From assembly GCA_934130485.1 (NCBI GenBank), contig CAKOYE010000008.1:1-30013 (forward strand): 30,013 nt of DNA, written 5' to 3'. This document shows, one piece after another, positions 7,144 to 14,305 of this stretch. The stretch comes from an uncultured Bacilli bacterium. GTDB lineage: Bacteria; Bacillota_I; Bacilli_A; RF39; UBA660. Each line of letters opens with the position of its first letter. Position 1 is the stretch's first letter. The notes beneath the pieces were generated by a model. The model was given only the letters and a program-made list of their open reading frames with translations. It searched no databases and had not been told where the DNA came from. The position numbers were made by a program, and so were the translations under genes.

Positions 7144-7359
7144 TTAATTTTCTTTATTCCAATCTTCATATGGATCATATTTATGTTCCATTTCCCATTT
7201 AATATGATTAAGACGAGCATTTTTAACAGCTTCACAACCATTGTTGCCGGTTGCACTAGCTCCATCTGTGACTACAAAAAATGGTAAATTGTATTCTGCT
7301 GCTAACATTCTAACTTTACTACAAAATTCTCTTGCTTTTTCTTGTTTTTTTATTATCAT
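7144..7359 (-). CDS. Small conserved-looking hypothetical protein (71 aa)
   Basis: The protein is short but looks like a real, constrained gene. It has a ribosome binding site (AAGGAAGG 11 bases before the only possible ATG, because an in-frame TGA lies immediately upstream), an N-terminal basic helix, and a compact core LPFFVVTDGASATGNNGC followed by EAVKNARLNHIKWEME and an acidic DPYEDW end. The glycine- and asparagine-rich TDGASATGNNGC stretch would make an exposed loop after a hydrophobic beta strand. I recall similar short proteins in Firmicutes without known function. It stands between trpS and the Cys-His-Asp protein, reading in the same direction, after the trpS terminator. Confidence 0.7.
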   Translation of the reverse strand: MIIKKQEKAREFCSKVRMLAAEYNLPFFVVTDGASATGNNGCEAVKNARLNHIKWEMEHKYDPYEDWNKEN

Positions 7360-7394
7360 TCATTATTGTTACCTTCCTTTACTATATTCATTAA

Positions 7395-7431
7395 ATACTT
7401 AAAAATGAGATTAACGATGTAATCCCATTTT
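7395..7431 (-). terminator. trpS terminator
   Basis: On the minus strand AAAATGGGATTA (7431-7420) pairs with TAATCTCATTTT (7413-7402), a 12-base stem with one G-U, followed by TTAAG. The trpS stop codon (7411-7413) lies in the stem. Confidence 0.8.
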
Positions 7432-8391
7432 ATTTTTCATTAATTCAAATTTATTTTTTGATATATTTCTTGTAAAATTTATTCCATCATCTAAAATTTT
7501 ATTTAACTCTTCACTATCTATAATTTCATAATATTTTTTTTGAATTACTGATAATTCTTGAATTACAACATCAGCTACACAACTCTTTAATTCTCCGTAT
7601 TTCTTATCTTTAAAAAAATCTTCAACTTCTTTAATTGTTTTTCCAGTTAATGAAGCATATATATTTATTAAATTTGAAATTCCAGGTTTATTTTCTACAT
7701 CAAAACAAATTTTCATATCAGAGTCTGTTGTAGCACCCATAATTTTTTTTCTAATAACCTCTGGTTCATCTAGTAATCTTATAACTCCTTTTTGGTTTTC
7801 ACTAGATTTACTCATTTTTTTTGTAGGATCAACTAAATCCATAATTTTAGTTCCTTCTTTTGTCATTAAAGGATTAGGCATTTTAAATGTATCACCAAAT
7901 TTTTTATTAAAACGTTCAGCAATATCACGAGCTAGTTCTACATGTTGTTTTTGATCAACACCTACTGCAACATAATCAACATCATAAGCTAAAATATCAG
8001 CTGCCATTAAAACAGGATATGTAAGCAAGCCACTAGTAAAGTTTGCGTTCTTTTTACTCTTATCTTTAAATTGCGTCATTCTAGATAATTCACCATAATA
8101 TGTATTACATTCTAGAATCCATGATATATTTGCGTGATATTCATTTTCAGATTGAAGAAATATTTTATTTTTTTTAGGGTCAATTCCACAAGCTAAATAT
8201 AAAGCTAATAAACTTTTTATATTTTTAGATAGTTCTATAGGATCTTGTGGTATTGTTATAGAATGCATATCCGCAATAAAAATATAAGATTCATACATAT
8301 CTTGATATTTTATCATTTGTTTTATTGCACCTATATAATTTCCTAAAGTAATTACTCCTGTTGGTTGTAAACCGGTTAAAATTTTTTCCAT
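7411..8391 (-). CDS. trpS: Tryptophanyl-tRNA synthetase
   Basis: TrpS charges tRNA-Trp with tryptophan in the cytosol. The 326-residue protein is of class I. The nucleotide-binding motif related to HIGH is TGVITLGNY at 11-19, and the second signature is KMSKS at 192-196 within DPTKKMSKSSENQ. Other family landmarks are FIADMHSIT (38-46), LTYPVLMAADILAYD (123-137) and VGVDQKQH (143-150). The GAGGTG box five bases before the ATG supports the start. Only 31 bases separate it from the metalloprotease-like lipoprotein gene upstream. There is therefore no room for a T-box leader, and trpS is probably co-transcribed with that gene, or with popT further upstream, rather than controlled by tRNA-Trp charging. 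Confidence 0.97.
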   Translation of the reverse strand: MEKILTGLQPTGVITLGNYIGAIKQMIKYQDMYESYIFIADMHSITIPQDPIELSKNIKSLLALYLACGIDPKKNKIFLQSENEYHANISWILECNTYYGELSRMTQFKDKSKKNANFTSGLLTYPVLMAADILAYDVDYVAVGVDQKQHVELARDIAERFNKKFGDTFKMPNPLMTKEGTKIMDLVDPTKKMSKSSENQKGVIRLLDEPEVIRKKIMGATTDSDMKICFDVENKPGISNLINIYASLTGKTIKEVEDFFKDKKYGELKSCVADVVIQELSVIQKKYYEIIDSEELNKILDDGINFTRNISKNKFELMKNKMGLHR

Positions 8392-8422
8392 AACTACACC
8401 TCTATTTAATTATAACATATTT

Positions 8423-10147
8423 TTAATTATTTATAATTTTTTCCCATTTAAATTCATCAATATTTTTACAACTATCATAAGTTTGTCTTAACATATATGA
8501 CCAATAATCTGCTTTTTTCTTTAGTCCAGCATACTTAAATAAGCCTAAATCAGAATCTACATAAGAATTATACATACCAGCAAATATAGTTGCTCTATCT
8601 TCTTTTTCGTTTTGTCTACCATATACATCGTAAAACCAAACTGGTGTTTTTTCTTTATCATCCTTAGTAAATTCAACTGTTATTCCTTCAATACCATCAC
8701 CATAAGCTTCTAATACTTCTCTAGGCATCATATCTACCCAGCCTTGTAATAAATCACTAGATATTTTATGTTCTAGGGCGTGTCCTATTTCATGAGTTAA
8801 TGTCGATAGAAAAAAATCATCATTTCCACCAACAGTAACATAAATCAAATTGTAACCATTATCATATAAATTAATGCCACCTGGGCCTAAATCACTGCAT
8901 AAATAAATGATAACAGGATTACCTAATCCAGCTTCTTTCAAAAGACCTTTAGGATAATAATCTAAATATGCATAAATTAATGACATATAGTAATAAGCAG
9001 TTTCTTCACTAACTTTAGTAAAATTATAACCCAAACTACTTATATTAAAAATATCATCACCATATAAAATTCTTACACCATATTCTTCTTCTATTTTTTT
9101 TGTTAAAGAAATAGTTGTATCACTACCAGTATAGTCAGGTAAATCAATATAACCATTTATCGTATTTTCTTTATAGTCTTCTAAAACAAAATCAGTTAAT
9201 GCCTCATAATTATTGAAATCAATTATTTTATATTCTAATTTTTTATTATTAGTAACAATCAATATTTGATTATCATTTACAATTTTTAATGAAATAATAT
9301 TATTTGTTTCTTGACTCTTTAATATTTTCATTTTATCAAAATCATAAATATATATATTATTTGATTCATCAACAGTAACAAGTAAATTACCTTCTGCATC
9401 CTTAATATTTTCTGAATCATTATTTAATTTTATCATTTTATAATTTTTACTATCAAAAGAATACATAGTCAAATATGACGATTTTATTCCAAATATATAA
9501 TTTTCATTTACAATTTGTGGATTAACTTTATTTTCTATTTTTTCTTTTGTATCATCATTAGAATTATATTTAATTATATTATTGCCTATAAAATAAGAAT
9601 TTACTTTATTAGTATATATATCTTGTAACCATTCATTTTCATTTTGTAACTCTACTAACTTTTTAGAATTTATGTTATATTTGTAAATTTTCGAATTATT
9701 TATATCTTGGTATAAAAAGTATGAATTATCACTGCTTAAATTTATAACTGATATAGTATTATCACTAATTTTATTATTATTTATTTTTTCACAATTTGAG
9801 TTATATAACGTATATTCTCCCTTATCTAAATCAACAACATAAAATGAATTATCCTCTATAGTCATCATTTTATAAATGCCATCATTTAAAGTTAATTTTC
9901 CCAGTACTTTATCATCTTTTAATGAATAACTAACTATTTCCGATTTTGACGAATCTAAACCTGGAGTTACATATTCAAATATTACAGTATCACCGCTTAT
10001 ATATGTATTAACGATTTCACTATTTTTTTCTATCATATTTGTAAAAGTTGTTTCATATTTTTTATCATCTTGTTTTTTATTTGTTCCACAACCAGATAAA
10101 ACACCTAATAGTAAAAATAAAGTAATTAATAATTTGCTCTTTTTCAT
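8423..10147 (-). CDS. Lipoprotein with propeller-like N-terminal part and C-terminal zincin metallopeptidase motif
   Basis: MKKSKLLITLFLLLGVLSGC is a lipoprotein signal peptide with lipobox LSGC (Cys20), so the protein is anchored outside the cell. Residues about 40-315 consist of short repeated beta-rich stretches alternating with Asn/Asp turns (SFYVVDLDKG, SYFLYQDIN, NIYIYDFDKM and others), suggesting a beta-propeller. Residues about 330-574 form a second domain with the zinc-binding motif HEIGH (His452, Glu453, His456). A likely third ligand is Glu516 in NEKEDRATIF, a pattern seen in gluzincin-type peptidases. AGGAT precedes the ATG. The substrate is unknown: a surface protease or a peptidoglycan/polymer-bound hydrolase are both possible. 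It sits between popT and trpS in the same direction, with gaps of 34 and 31 bases. Confidence 0.82.
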   Translation of the reverse strand: MKKSKLLITLFLLLGVLSGCGTNKKQDDKKYETTFTNMIEKNSEIVNTYISGDTVIFEYVTPGLDSSKSEIVSYSLKDDKVLGKLTLNDGIYKMMTIEDNSFYVVDLDKGEYTLYNSNCEKINNNKISDNTISVINLSSDNSYFLYQDINNSKIYKYNINSKKLVELQNENEWLQDIYTNKVNSYFIGNNIIKYNSNDDTKEKIENKVNPQIVNENYIFGIKSSYLTMYSFDSKNYKMIKLNNDSENIKDAEGNLLVTVDESNNIYIYDFDKMKILKSQETNNIISLKIVNDNQILIVTNNKKLEYKIIDFNNYEALTDFVLEDYKENTINGYIDLPDYTGSDTTISLTKKIEEEYGVRILYGDDIFNISSLGYNFTKVSEETAYYYMSLIYAYLDYYPKGLLKEAGLGNPVIIYLCSDLGPGGINLYDNGYNLIYVTVGGNDDFFLSTLTHEIGHALEHKISSDLLQGWVDMMPREVLEAYGDGIEGITVEFTKDDKEKTPVWFYDVYGRQNEKEDRATIFAGMYNSYVDSDLGLFKYAGLKKKADYWSYMLRQTYDSCKNIDEFKWEKIINN

Positions 10148-10181
10148 ATCATCACATCCTAGAATAATTATATCATATTTT

Positions 10182-10988
10182 TTATTTTTCTATCTTATTT
10201 TCTATCCTACTTAATAAAAATGATATTACAAAACCAATAATTAGCATAAGAATAGAAATAATAGATATATAATTAAAACCTAATTTACAATTTTCATTTA
10301 AAATATTAGGAATAATAGAAATAAATAAGCCAAACAAAATAGAAAAAGTTAATGTGTAATGACTTTTTAATAATTTACTTATTACAAATGAAACAACTAA
10401 AACACCAATAACAAGCCCAAAAAATGCAGGTATTAAAACACTTAAATTAATATTAGCAAGTGAATTAACGTATAATTCATATAATCCTAGTGAAGATAAT
10501 ATTACAGCGCTATCAACACCTGGAATAATAGAAGACGTAGCAACACTTACACCTAAAAAAATTGACTGTATTAGATTAGGATTTTCTATTTGTTTAAATA
10601 GATTGGGATTCAAGTTAAATAATAATATTCCAATAATTAATGATATAAAAATAATTGCATAATATTTTTTATTAAACCCACACTTTTTAACTTCTTTGAA
10701 AAATAATGGTATTGTACCTATAATTAATCCTAAAAATAAATATCTTGTAGGCATTTCAAATTTTGTTAAAAAATAATTTATGATTTTACTAAAAATGATA
10801 ATTCCTACTCCAAATCCACAACATATAGGAAATAAAAATTTTATATTTTTTCTTATATTTTTGAAAAATGTTCCAATAGAATTTATAACACTTTCATATA
10901 AACCAAATATAACTAATAAAACACTACCACTAAGTCCTGGCGCAATTCCACCAATACCAACTATAATTCCCTTTAAAAAATTTATCAT
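10182..10988 (-). CDS. popT: DUF368/PopT-family polyprenyl-phosphate transporter
   Basis: The 268-residue protein is almost entirely transmembrane helices (about eight). It contains two copies of a diagnostic element: GGIAPGLSGSVLLVIFGLYE near residues 13-32 and SSIIPGVDSAVILSSLGLYE near 152-171. This inverted-repeat signature defines the DUF368 family. Members of this family and of the DedA family were shown to return undecaprenyl phosphate from the outer to the inner leaflet, recycling the lipid carrier used for peptidoglycan and teichoic acid export. The assignment is by family motif. AGGAG five bases before the ATG supports the start. It begins a likely three-gene unit with the zincin lipoprotein and trpS. 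A TATAAT lies just before the ribosome binding site but has no good -35 partner. Confidence 0.88.
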   Translation of the reverse strand: MINFLKGIIVGIGGIAPGLSGSVLLVIFGLYESVINSIGTFFKNIRKNIKFLFPICCGFGVGIIIFSKIINYFLTKFEMPTRYLFLGLIIGTIPLFFKEVKKCGFNKKYYAIIFISLIIGILLFNLNPNLFKQIENPNLIQSIFLGVSVATSSIIPGVDSAVILSSLGLYELYVNSLANINLSVLIPAFFGLVIGVLVVSFVISKLLKSHYTLTFSILFGLFISIIPNILNENCKLGFNYISIISILMLIIGFVISFLLSRIENKIEK

Positions 10989-11059
10989 ATAATCTCCTAA
11001 CTATTATACTTAATAATATGTTTTAGCATCTATTATATATAACACTAAATATATTTAAA

Positions 11060-11761
11060 TTATTTTTTACAAATAAAATATATTTTGTCTTTAAATCTTT
11101 GTTCCTCATTTAGTATCTTATCAGAAACCTTTATTATATTAAAATTATTTTTTATAAGCATTTTTTCTATAAATTTATTACTATATATTTTTTCTTTTTC
11201 ATCTTCCTCAAATACTAATTTATCACCTTTTAACACTTTGACATTAGTATTTATTATACTATTTTCTTCTGTAATATAATATTCAATTTTTATATTATTA
11301 TCTCTATTACTAATAATTGGCTTGTTGAATTCTATTTTATCTTTATTAATAATATCAAATATGAAAAATCCGTCATTATTTAACATATTATATATATTTT
11401 TAAACATACAAGCAAAACTATCTTCATTTAAAATATGGTTAATCGCATCACAAGTTATAGTAATTAAATCATATGTACTATTAGATTTATAATTTGTCAT
11501 ATCACCTATTTCAAAATCTATATTATGATTTTTACCTTTAGCAATTTCTATCATATATTTTGATATATCAATACCCTTAGTACCAATATTATTACGATAA
11601 AAATAATCACATAATGTACCACAACCACACCCTAAATCAAGGTGATTATTTATTATTTTATTATTAAGTTCAAAATATTTTAATATAGCTCCACCCATTG
11701 TTAAGCTAAAATAATCCCAACCATATTCATTATATATATTGCAAAAATCTCTACTATACAT
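11060..11761 (-). CDS. Class I SAM-dependent methyltransferase
   Basis: Motif I, HLDLGCGCGTL, lies at residues 40-50, followed by GIDISKYMIEIAK, which carries the acidic residue that binds the SAM ribose, then the IGDMTNYK and YDLITITCDAINHI stretches and FFIFDIINKDK. This is the usual seven-strand methyltransferase core of about 150 residues. The remaining about 90 residues form a beta-rich extra segment (KIEYYITEENSIINTNVKVL) found in ubiquinone/small-molecule-type methyltransferases. The substrate cannot be told. An in-frame GTG/ATG-like start four codons upstream would overlap the GGAGG box. The ATG at 11761 sits five bases after GGAGG and is preferred, giving 233 residues. No terminator is obvious before popT, 71 bases downstream. 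Confidence 0.88.
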   Translation of the reverse strand: MYSRDFCNIYNEYGWDYFSLTMGGAILKYFELNNKIINNHLDLGCGCGTLCDYFYRNNIGTKGIDISKYMIEIAKGKNHNIDFEIGDMTNYKSNSTYDLITITCDAINHILNEDSFACMFKNIYNMLNNDGFFIFDIINKDKIEFNKPIISNRDNNIKIEYYITEENSIINTNVKVLKGDKLVFEEDEKEKIYSNKFIEKMLIKNNFNIIKVSDKILNEEQRFKDKIYFICKK

Positions 11762-11780
11762 AATAACCTCCATACATATT

Positions 11781-11789
11781 AGTATATCA
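11781..11789 (-). promoter_or_regulatory. Extended -10 candidate for the methyltransferase gene
   Basis: On the minus strand TGATATACT forms an extended -10 about 20 bases before the start codon. No good -35 is present, and the T tract of the tRNA-Met terminator lies just upstream. Confidence 0.4.
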
Positions 11790-11802
11790 TAGATTATTAT
11801 TT

Positions 11803-11838
11803 ATAAAAAAATAAAAACTTGGATTTAATTCCAAGTTT
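11803..11838 (-). terminator. tRNA-Met terminator
   Basis: On the minus strand AAACTTGGA (11838-11830), loop ATTAAA, TCCAAGTTT (11823-11815), followed by TTATTTTTTT. Confidence 0.9.
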
Positions 11839-11849
11839 ATATACTTATA

Positions 11850-11926
11850 TGGTAGCGACGGGGAGATTCGAACTCTCGACCTACCGGGTATGAACCGGGT
11901 GCTCTAGCCAGCTGAGCTACATCGCC
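11850..11926 (-). tRNA. tRNA-Met (anticodon CAT), elongator type
   Basis: The reverse strand folds into a 77-base tRNA with encoded CCA. Acceptor is GGCGATG/CGTCGCT with G1-U72, the D arm GCTC AGCTGGCTA GAGC and the anticodon loop TTCATAC (CAT). The acceptor and D arm match elongator tRNA-Met of Bacilli rather than the lysidine tRNA-Ile2. Two positions are unpaired: C27-U43 at the top of the anticodon stem and A50-C64 in the T stem (GAGAG/CTCCC). It has a strong promoter and terminator of its own. Confidence 0.95.
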
Positions 11927-11945
11927 ATAACAAACAAGCAAATTA

Positions 11946-11974
11946 ATTATAGCAAATTTGACTTGTTTTGACAA
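11946..11974 (-). promoter_or_regulatory. tRNA-Met promoter
   Basis: On the minus strand TTGTCA (11974-11969), 17 bases, TATAAT (11951-11946), with extended -10 TGC. Confidence 0.88.
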
Positions 11975-11993
11975 CACTTTTTTTAAAATTTTT

Positions 11994-12779
11994 CTACATT
12001 TTAAACAATTGGTATAATTTTGCCCCAATTACTTGTAATAATGGCGCTCTATAAATAAATTTAGGATTATCTATAACAACAGCTTTTTCAATCTTTGAAA
12101 CTATACTATTAAGATTTTTCTTTTCAAATAAATTAAAGAAAAAATTTTCTTTTTTTCTTATTAAATCCAATTCATTTTTAAAATAACTTTTTTCACTCAT
12201 CCAATCATATTTATTTTCAAGCATAACTTGATTAAAGCCTGTATGATACATTCCAGGTTCAATTAAAACAACTTTTATATTTGTATCTAATAATTTTAAT
12301 TCTTCTTTTAATGTAGTTGTTAGATGAATTATACTTGCTTTAGTTGCAGAATAAACTCCTAAAAATTTTAGTGGCATAAGACCTATTAGAGAACTCATAA
12401 TTATTATCTTACCACTATTTTTTTGAATCATTTTATTTATAACAATCTGGACAATTTCAAATGAGGCAAAAACATTTGTTTCAAAATTTTCTCTAACTAA
12501 ATCCATAGGTATTTCTGATATAGATCCACCATATCCAATTCCAGCAATATTAATTAAAATATCTATATCTAAATTTTCTAAAATTTTTCTATCATTTTCT
12601 AATGTAATATCTAATTTAAAACATTTTATATTTTTATAATTTTTATATTTTTCCTCTACTCTTATCAATTCTTTTTTTGTATGAACTGTTATATAAATTA
12701 AAAATTCTTTATTTTTTAATCTTTCTATTAAGCTATTTGCTATTCCACCTCTAGCTCCAGTAACTAATATTTTCTTCAA
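11994..12779 (-). CDS. Short-chain dehydrogenase/reductase (SDR)
   Basis: This classical-type SDR is an NAD(P)-dependent oxidoreductase with a Rossmann fold. The cofactor motif is TGARGGIA near the N-terminus, a mild variant of TGxxxGIG. NIAGIGYGG corresponds to the NNAG element, the catalytic Ser is in IIMSSLIG, and the Tyr/Lys pair is in YSATK. The protein has 261 residues from the chosen start. The substrate is unknown. The C-terminal part is longer than in many minimal SDRs, ending in a basic AKLYQLFKM. A start further upstream at 12791 would place the codons on the GGTGG box itself. TTG at 12779 lies five bases after GGTGG and gives the family-like MKKILVTGARGG start. It is followed by the tRNA-Met unit. 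Confidence 0.9.
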   Translation of the reverse strand: MKKILVTGARGGIANSLIERLKNKEFLIYITVHTKKELIRVEEKYKNYKNIKCFKLDITLENDRKILENLDIDILINIAGIGYGGSISEIPMDLVRENFETNVFASFEIVQIVINKMIQKNSGKIIIMSSLIGLMPLKFLGVYSATKASIIHLTTTLKEELKLLDTNIKVVLIEPGMYHTGFNQVMLENKYDWMSEKSYFKNELDLIRKKENFFFNLFEKKNLNSIVSKIEKAVVIDNPKFIYRAPLLQVIGAKLYQLFKM

Positions 12780-12877
12780 ATTAACCACCAATATTATTTT
12801 TTACAATTTTTTATAATTTATTATTTTTTTTTGAATAAATTTTATAATTATTTAAATAATATATGTGAGGTGATAAA

Positions 12878-13261
12878 ATGTTAAATTCTTCATATCCTTT
12901 TTTTAACAGTTATTTAGATTTATTTGATTCTAAACATAATCATAATTTTATGAATACTGATATTATCGAAAGAGAAAATAATTATATTTTAAAAATAGAA
13001 ATACCAGGTATAAAAAAAGAAGACATAAAAATTGATTATGAAAATGAAAACTTAAATATTAAAATTACTAAAAATGAAGAAGTTATGGAAAATGATAATT
13101 ACTTAAAAAAAGAAATTTGTTATGGTGAATATTCAAGAAAATTTTATGTTGGAAGTATAGATGAAAATTTAATTGAAGCAAACTACAATAATGGAATTTT
13201 AATGATTAACATTCCTAAAGAATCAAAAATCGATAATAAAAAAAATATAGAAATAAAATAG
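12878..13261 (+). CDS. Small heat-shock protein, Hsp20/alpha-crystallin family
   Basis: Small heat-shock proteins hold unfolding proteins in a refoldable state without ATP. This 127-residue protein has the alpha-crystallin domain from about residue 28: DIIERENNYILKIEIPGIKK, then IKIDYENENLNIKITKNEE, YGEYSRKFYVG and the late NGILMINIPK, which equals the family's NGVLxIxxPK. The short C-terminal tail (KNIEIK) carries IEI, which could serve as the I-x-I oligomerisation motif. GAGGTGA six bases before the ATG supports the start. I saw no CIRCE-type TTAGCACTC repeat upstream, and no strong sigma-A promoter either, so heat control cannot be inferred. It converges on rubrerythrin with a shared terminator. 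Confidence 0.93.
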   Translation: MLNSSYPFFNSYLDLFDSKHNHNFMNTDIIERENNYILKIEIPGIKKEDIKIDYENENLNIKITKNEEVMENDNYLKKEICYGEYSRKFYVGSIDENLIEANYNNGILMINIPKESKIDNKKNIEIK

Positions 13262-13285
13262 CGTACAAAGTACGCTATTTTTTAA
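13252..13285. terminator. Bidirectional terminator between hsp20 and rubrerythrin genes
   Basis: AAAATAGCGTAC (13255-13266), loop AAA, GTACGCTATTTT (13270-13281), a perfect 12-base stem with T runs on both strands. The hsp20 stop TAG (13259-13261) is inside the stem. Confidence 0.92.
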
Positions 13286-13821
13286 TAATTTGTTGAACGC
13301 ATTTCAAAATATGCTTTTGGATGACCACATACTGGACAAACATCAGGTGCAGATACACCAAAGTGTACGTGTCCACAATTTCTACAAATCCACATTACTG
13401 GTTCATCTTTTATAAATAAGGTTTGATTTTCTAAATTAGACAATAACTTTTTATATCGTTCTTCATGTTCTTTTTCAATTTTTCCAACTTCTTCAAAAAG
13501 AAATGCAATATCATCAAATCCTTCTTCTTTTGCAACACGTGCAAATTCTTCATACATATCTGTCCATTCATAGTTTTCACCATTTGCAGCATCAATTAAA
13601 TTTTCCTTAGTACTTTTAATACTACCACCGTTTAAAAGTTTAAACCACATTTTTGCGTGTTCTTTTTCATTTCCGGCAGTTTCTTCAAATATTGCAGCAA
13701 TTTGTTCATATCCTTCTTTTTTTGCTTTTGATGCATAATAAGTATATTTATTTCTAGCTTGACTTTCTCCTGCAAAAGCAGACATTAAATTTTTTTCAGT
13801 TTTACTTCCCTTTAATTCCAT
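13282..13821 (-). CDS. rbr: Rubrerythrin
   Basis: Rubrerythrin reduces hydrogen peroxide with electrons passed through a rubredoxin-like iron site, protecting anaerobes and microaerophiles. The N-terminal ferritin-like four-helix part holds the diiron ligands: AFAGESQARNKY (Glu19), EETAGNEKEHAK (Glu52, His55), and EEVGKIEKEHEERY (the second carboxylate set around residues 110-119). The C-terminal rubredoxin-like domain has CRNCGH (Cys146, Cys149) and CPVCGHPK (Cys162, Cys165). Total length 179 is typical. GAGGTAATAATA precedes the ATG and lies inside the end of the perR gene; the two genes overlap by 20 bases, so translation is probably coupled. The presence of this gene suggests an anaerobic or oxygen-sensitive lifestyle. 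Confidence 0.96.
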   Translation of the reverse strand: MELKGSKTEKNLMSAFAGESQARNKYTYYASKAKKEGYEQIAAIFEETAGNEKEHAKMWFKLLNGGSIKSTKENLIDAANGENYEWTDMYEEFARVAKEEGFDDIAFLFEEVGKIEKEHEERYKKLLSNLENQTLFIKDEPVMWICRNCGHVHFGVSAPDVCPVCGHPKAYFEMRSTNY

Positions 13822-14197
13822 TATTATTACCTCTTTCTTTCAAACAATTTTCACATATTCCTTCCAAATTTACTGTAACTGACATAATTTTATATTTATT
13901 ATCAGAAATTTTCAAATCATCAACATTAATATAGTTATAATCTTCTACTTTATTACAAATAATACATTTTATATGACAATGTGGATAAATTGTTTTATCA
14001 AATCTATCACCATTTGACATACGTATTTTTAAAATATAACCATTATCAGATAAAAAATTAAGATTTCGATAAACAGTTCCTTTACTTATATTTGGAATAA
14101 TTTTTCTTACTCTATTATAAATAGTATCTGCATTTGGATGATCACAACTATTTAAAACTGTTTCTAAAATTTTTTCTCTTTGAAAAGAATAATTCAT
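13802..14197 (-). CDS. perR: Fur-family peroxide sensor/repressor, PerR-like
   Basis: This 131-residue Fur-family regulator keeps the features of PerR. A winged-helix N-terminal part contains HPNADTIYNRV (His20) and SKGTVYRNLNFL (recognition helix, about 39-50). The metal-sensing set is in GDRFD (Asp67) and HCHIKC (His73, His75), with acidic residues in CNKVED. Structural zinc would be held by Cys78-Cys81 and Cys115-Cys118. In PerR proteins iron-catalysed oxidation of the sensing histidines by peroxide releases DNA. Functional assignment to PerR rather than Fur or Zur rests on the linked rubrerythrin gene and on these residues. A GAGGTGA box precedes the ATG. A 23-base palindrome between promoter and start codon is the probable autoregulatory operator. 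Confidence 0.88.
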   Translation of the reverse strand: MNYSFQREKILETVLNSCDHPNADTIYNRVRKIIPNISKGTVYRNLNFLSDNGYILKIRMSNGDRFDKTIYPHCHIKCIICNKVEDYNYINVDDLKISDNKYKIMSVTVNLEGICENCLKERGNNNGIKGK

Positions 14198-14208
14198 AAT
14201 TCACCTCA

Positions 14209-14231
14209 AAATTAGTAATGATTACTAATTT
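14209..14231. promoter_or_regulatory. PerR/Fur-type operator (23-bp perfect palindrome)
   Basis: The core ATTAGTAATGATTACTAAT (14211-14229) is extended on both sides to a perfect 11-1-11 inverted repeat. Its size and A/T make-up fit Fur-family boxes (7-1-7 core). It lies just downstream of the -10 of the perR-rbr promoter, so binding would block transcription start. Confidence 0.8.
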
Positions 14232-14239
14232 CTATATAC

Positions 14240-14268
14240 AGTATATAATAAAAATATTTTTTAGTCAA
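14240..14268 (-). promoter_or_regulatory. perR-rbr operon promoter
   Basis: On the minus strand TTGACT (14268-14263), 17 bases, TATACT (14245-14240). The start point would fall near 14233, at the edge of the palindrome. Confidence 0.85.
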
Positions 14269-14270
14269 TA

Positions 14271-14303
14271 AAAAACGCAAAAAAACTGCATAAAGCAGTT
14301 TTT
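14271..14303 (-). terminator. rpoC terminator
   Basis: On the minus strand AAAAACTGC (14303-14295), loop TTTAT, GCAGTTTTT (14289-14281), then TTGCGTTTTTT. This ends the rpoBC transcript just before the perR promoter. Confidence 0.9.
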
Positions 14304-14305
14304 AA

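Noticed and set aside
8392..8422. T-box riboswitch before trpS
   Set aside because: Only 31 bases lie between the upstream gene and trpS, too short for a T-box, and no AGGGUGGNACCGCG-like box is present.
11837..12028. A 63-residue frame reading GDVAQLARAPGSYPVGREFESP
   Set aside because: It is the well-known false frame across a tRNA gene (tRNA-Met here), often mis-annotated as protein. No ribosome binding site.
12792..12877. CIRCE or other heat-shock operator before hsp20
   Set aside because: No TTAGCACTC inverted repeat or other clear palindrome found in the gap.
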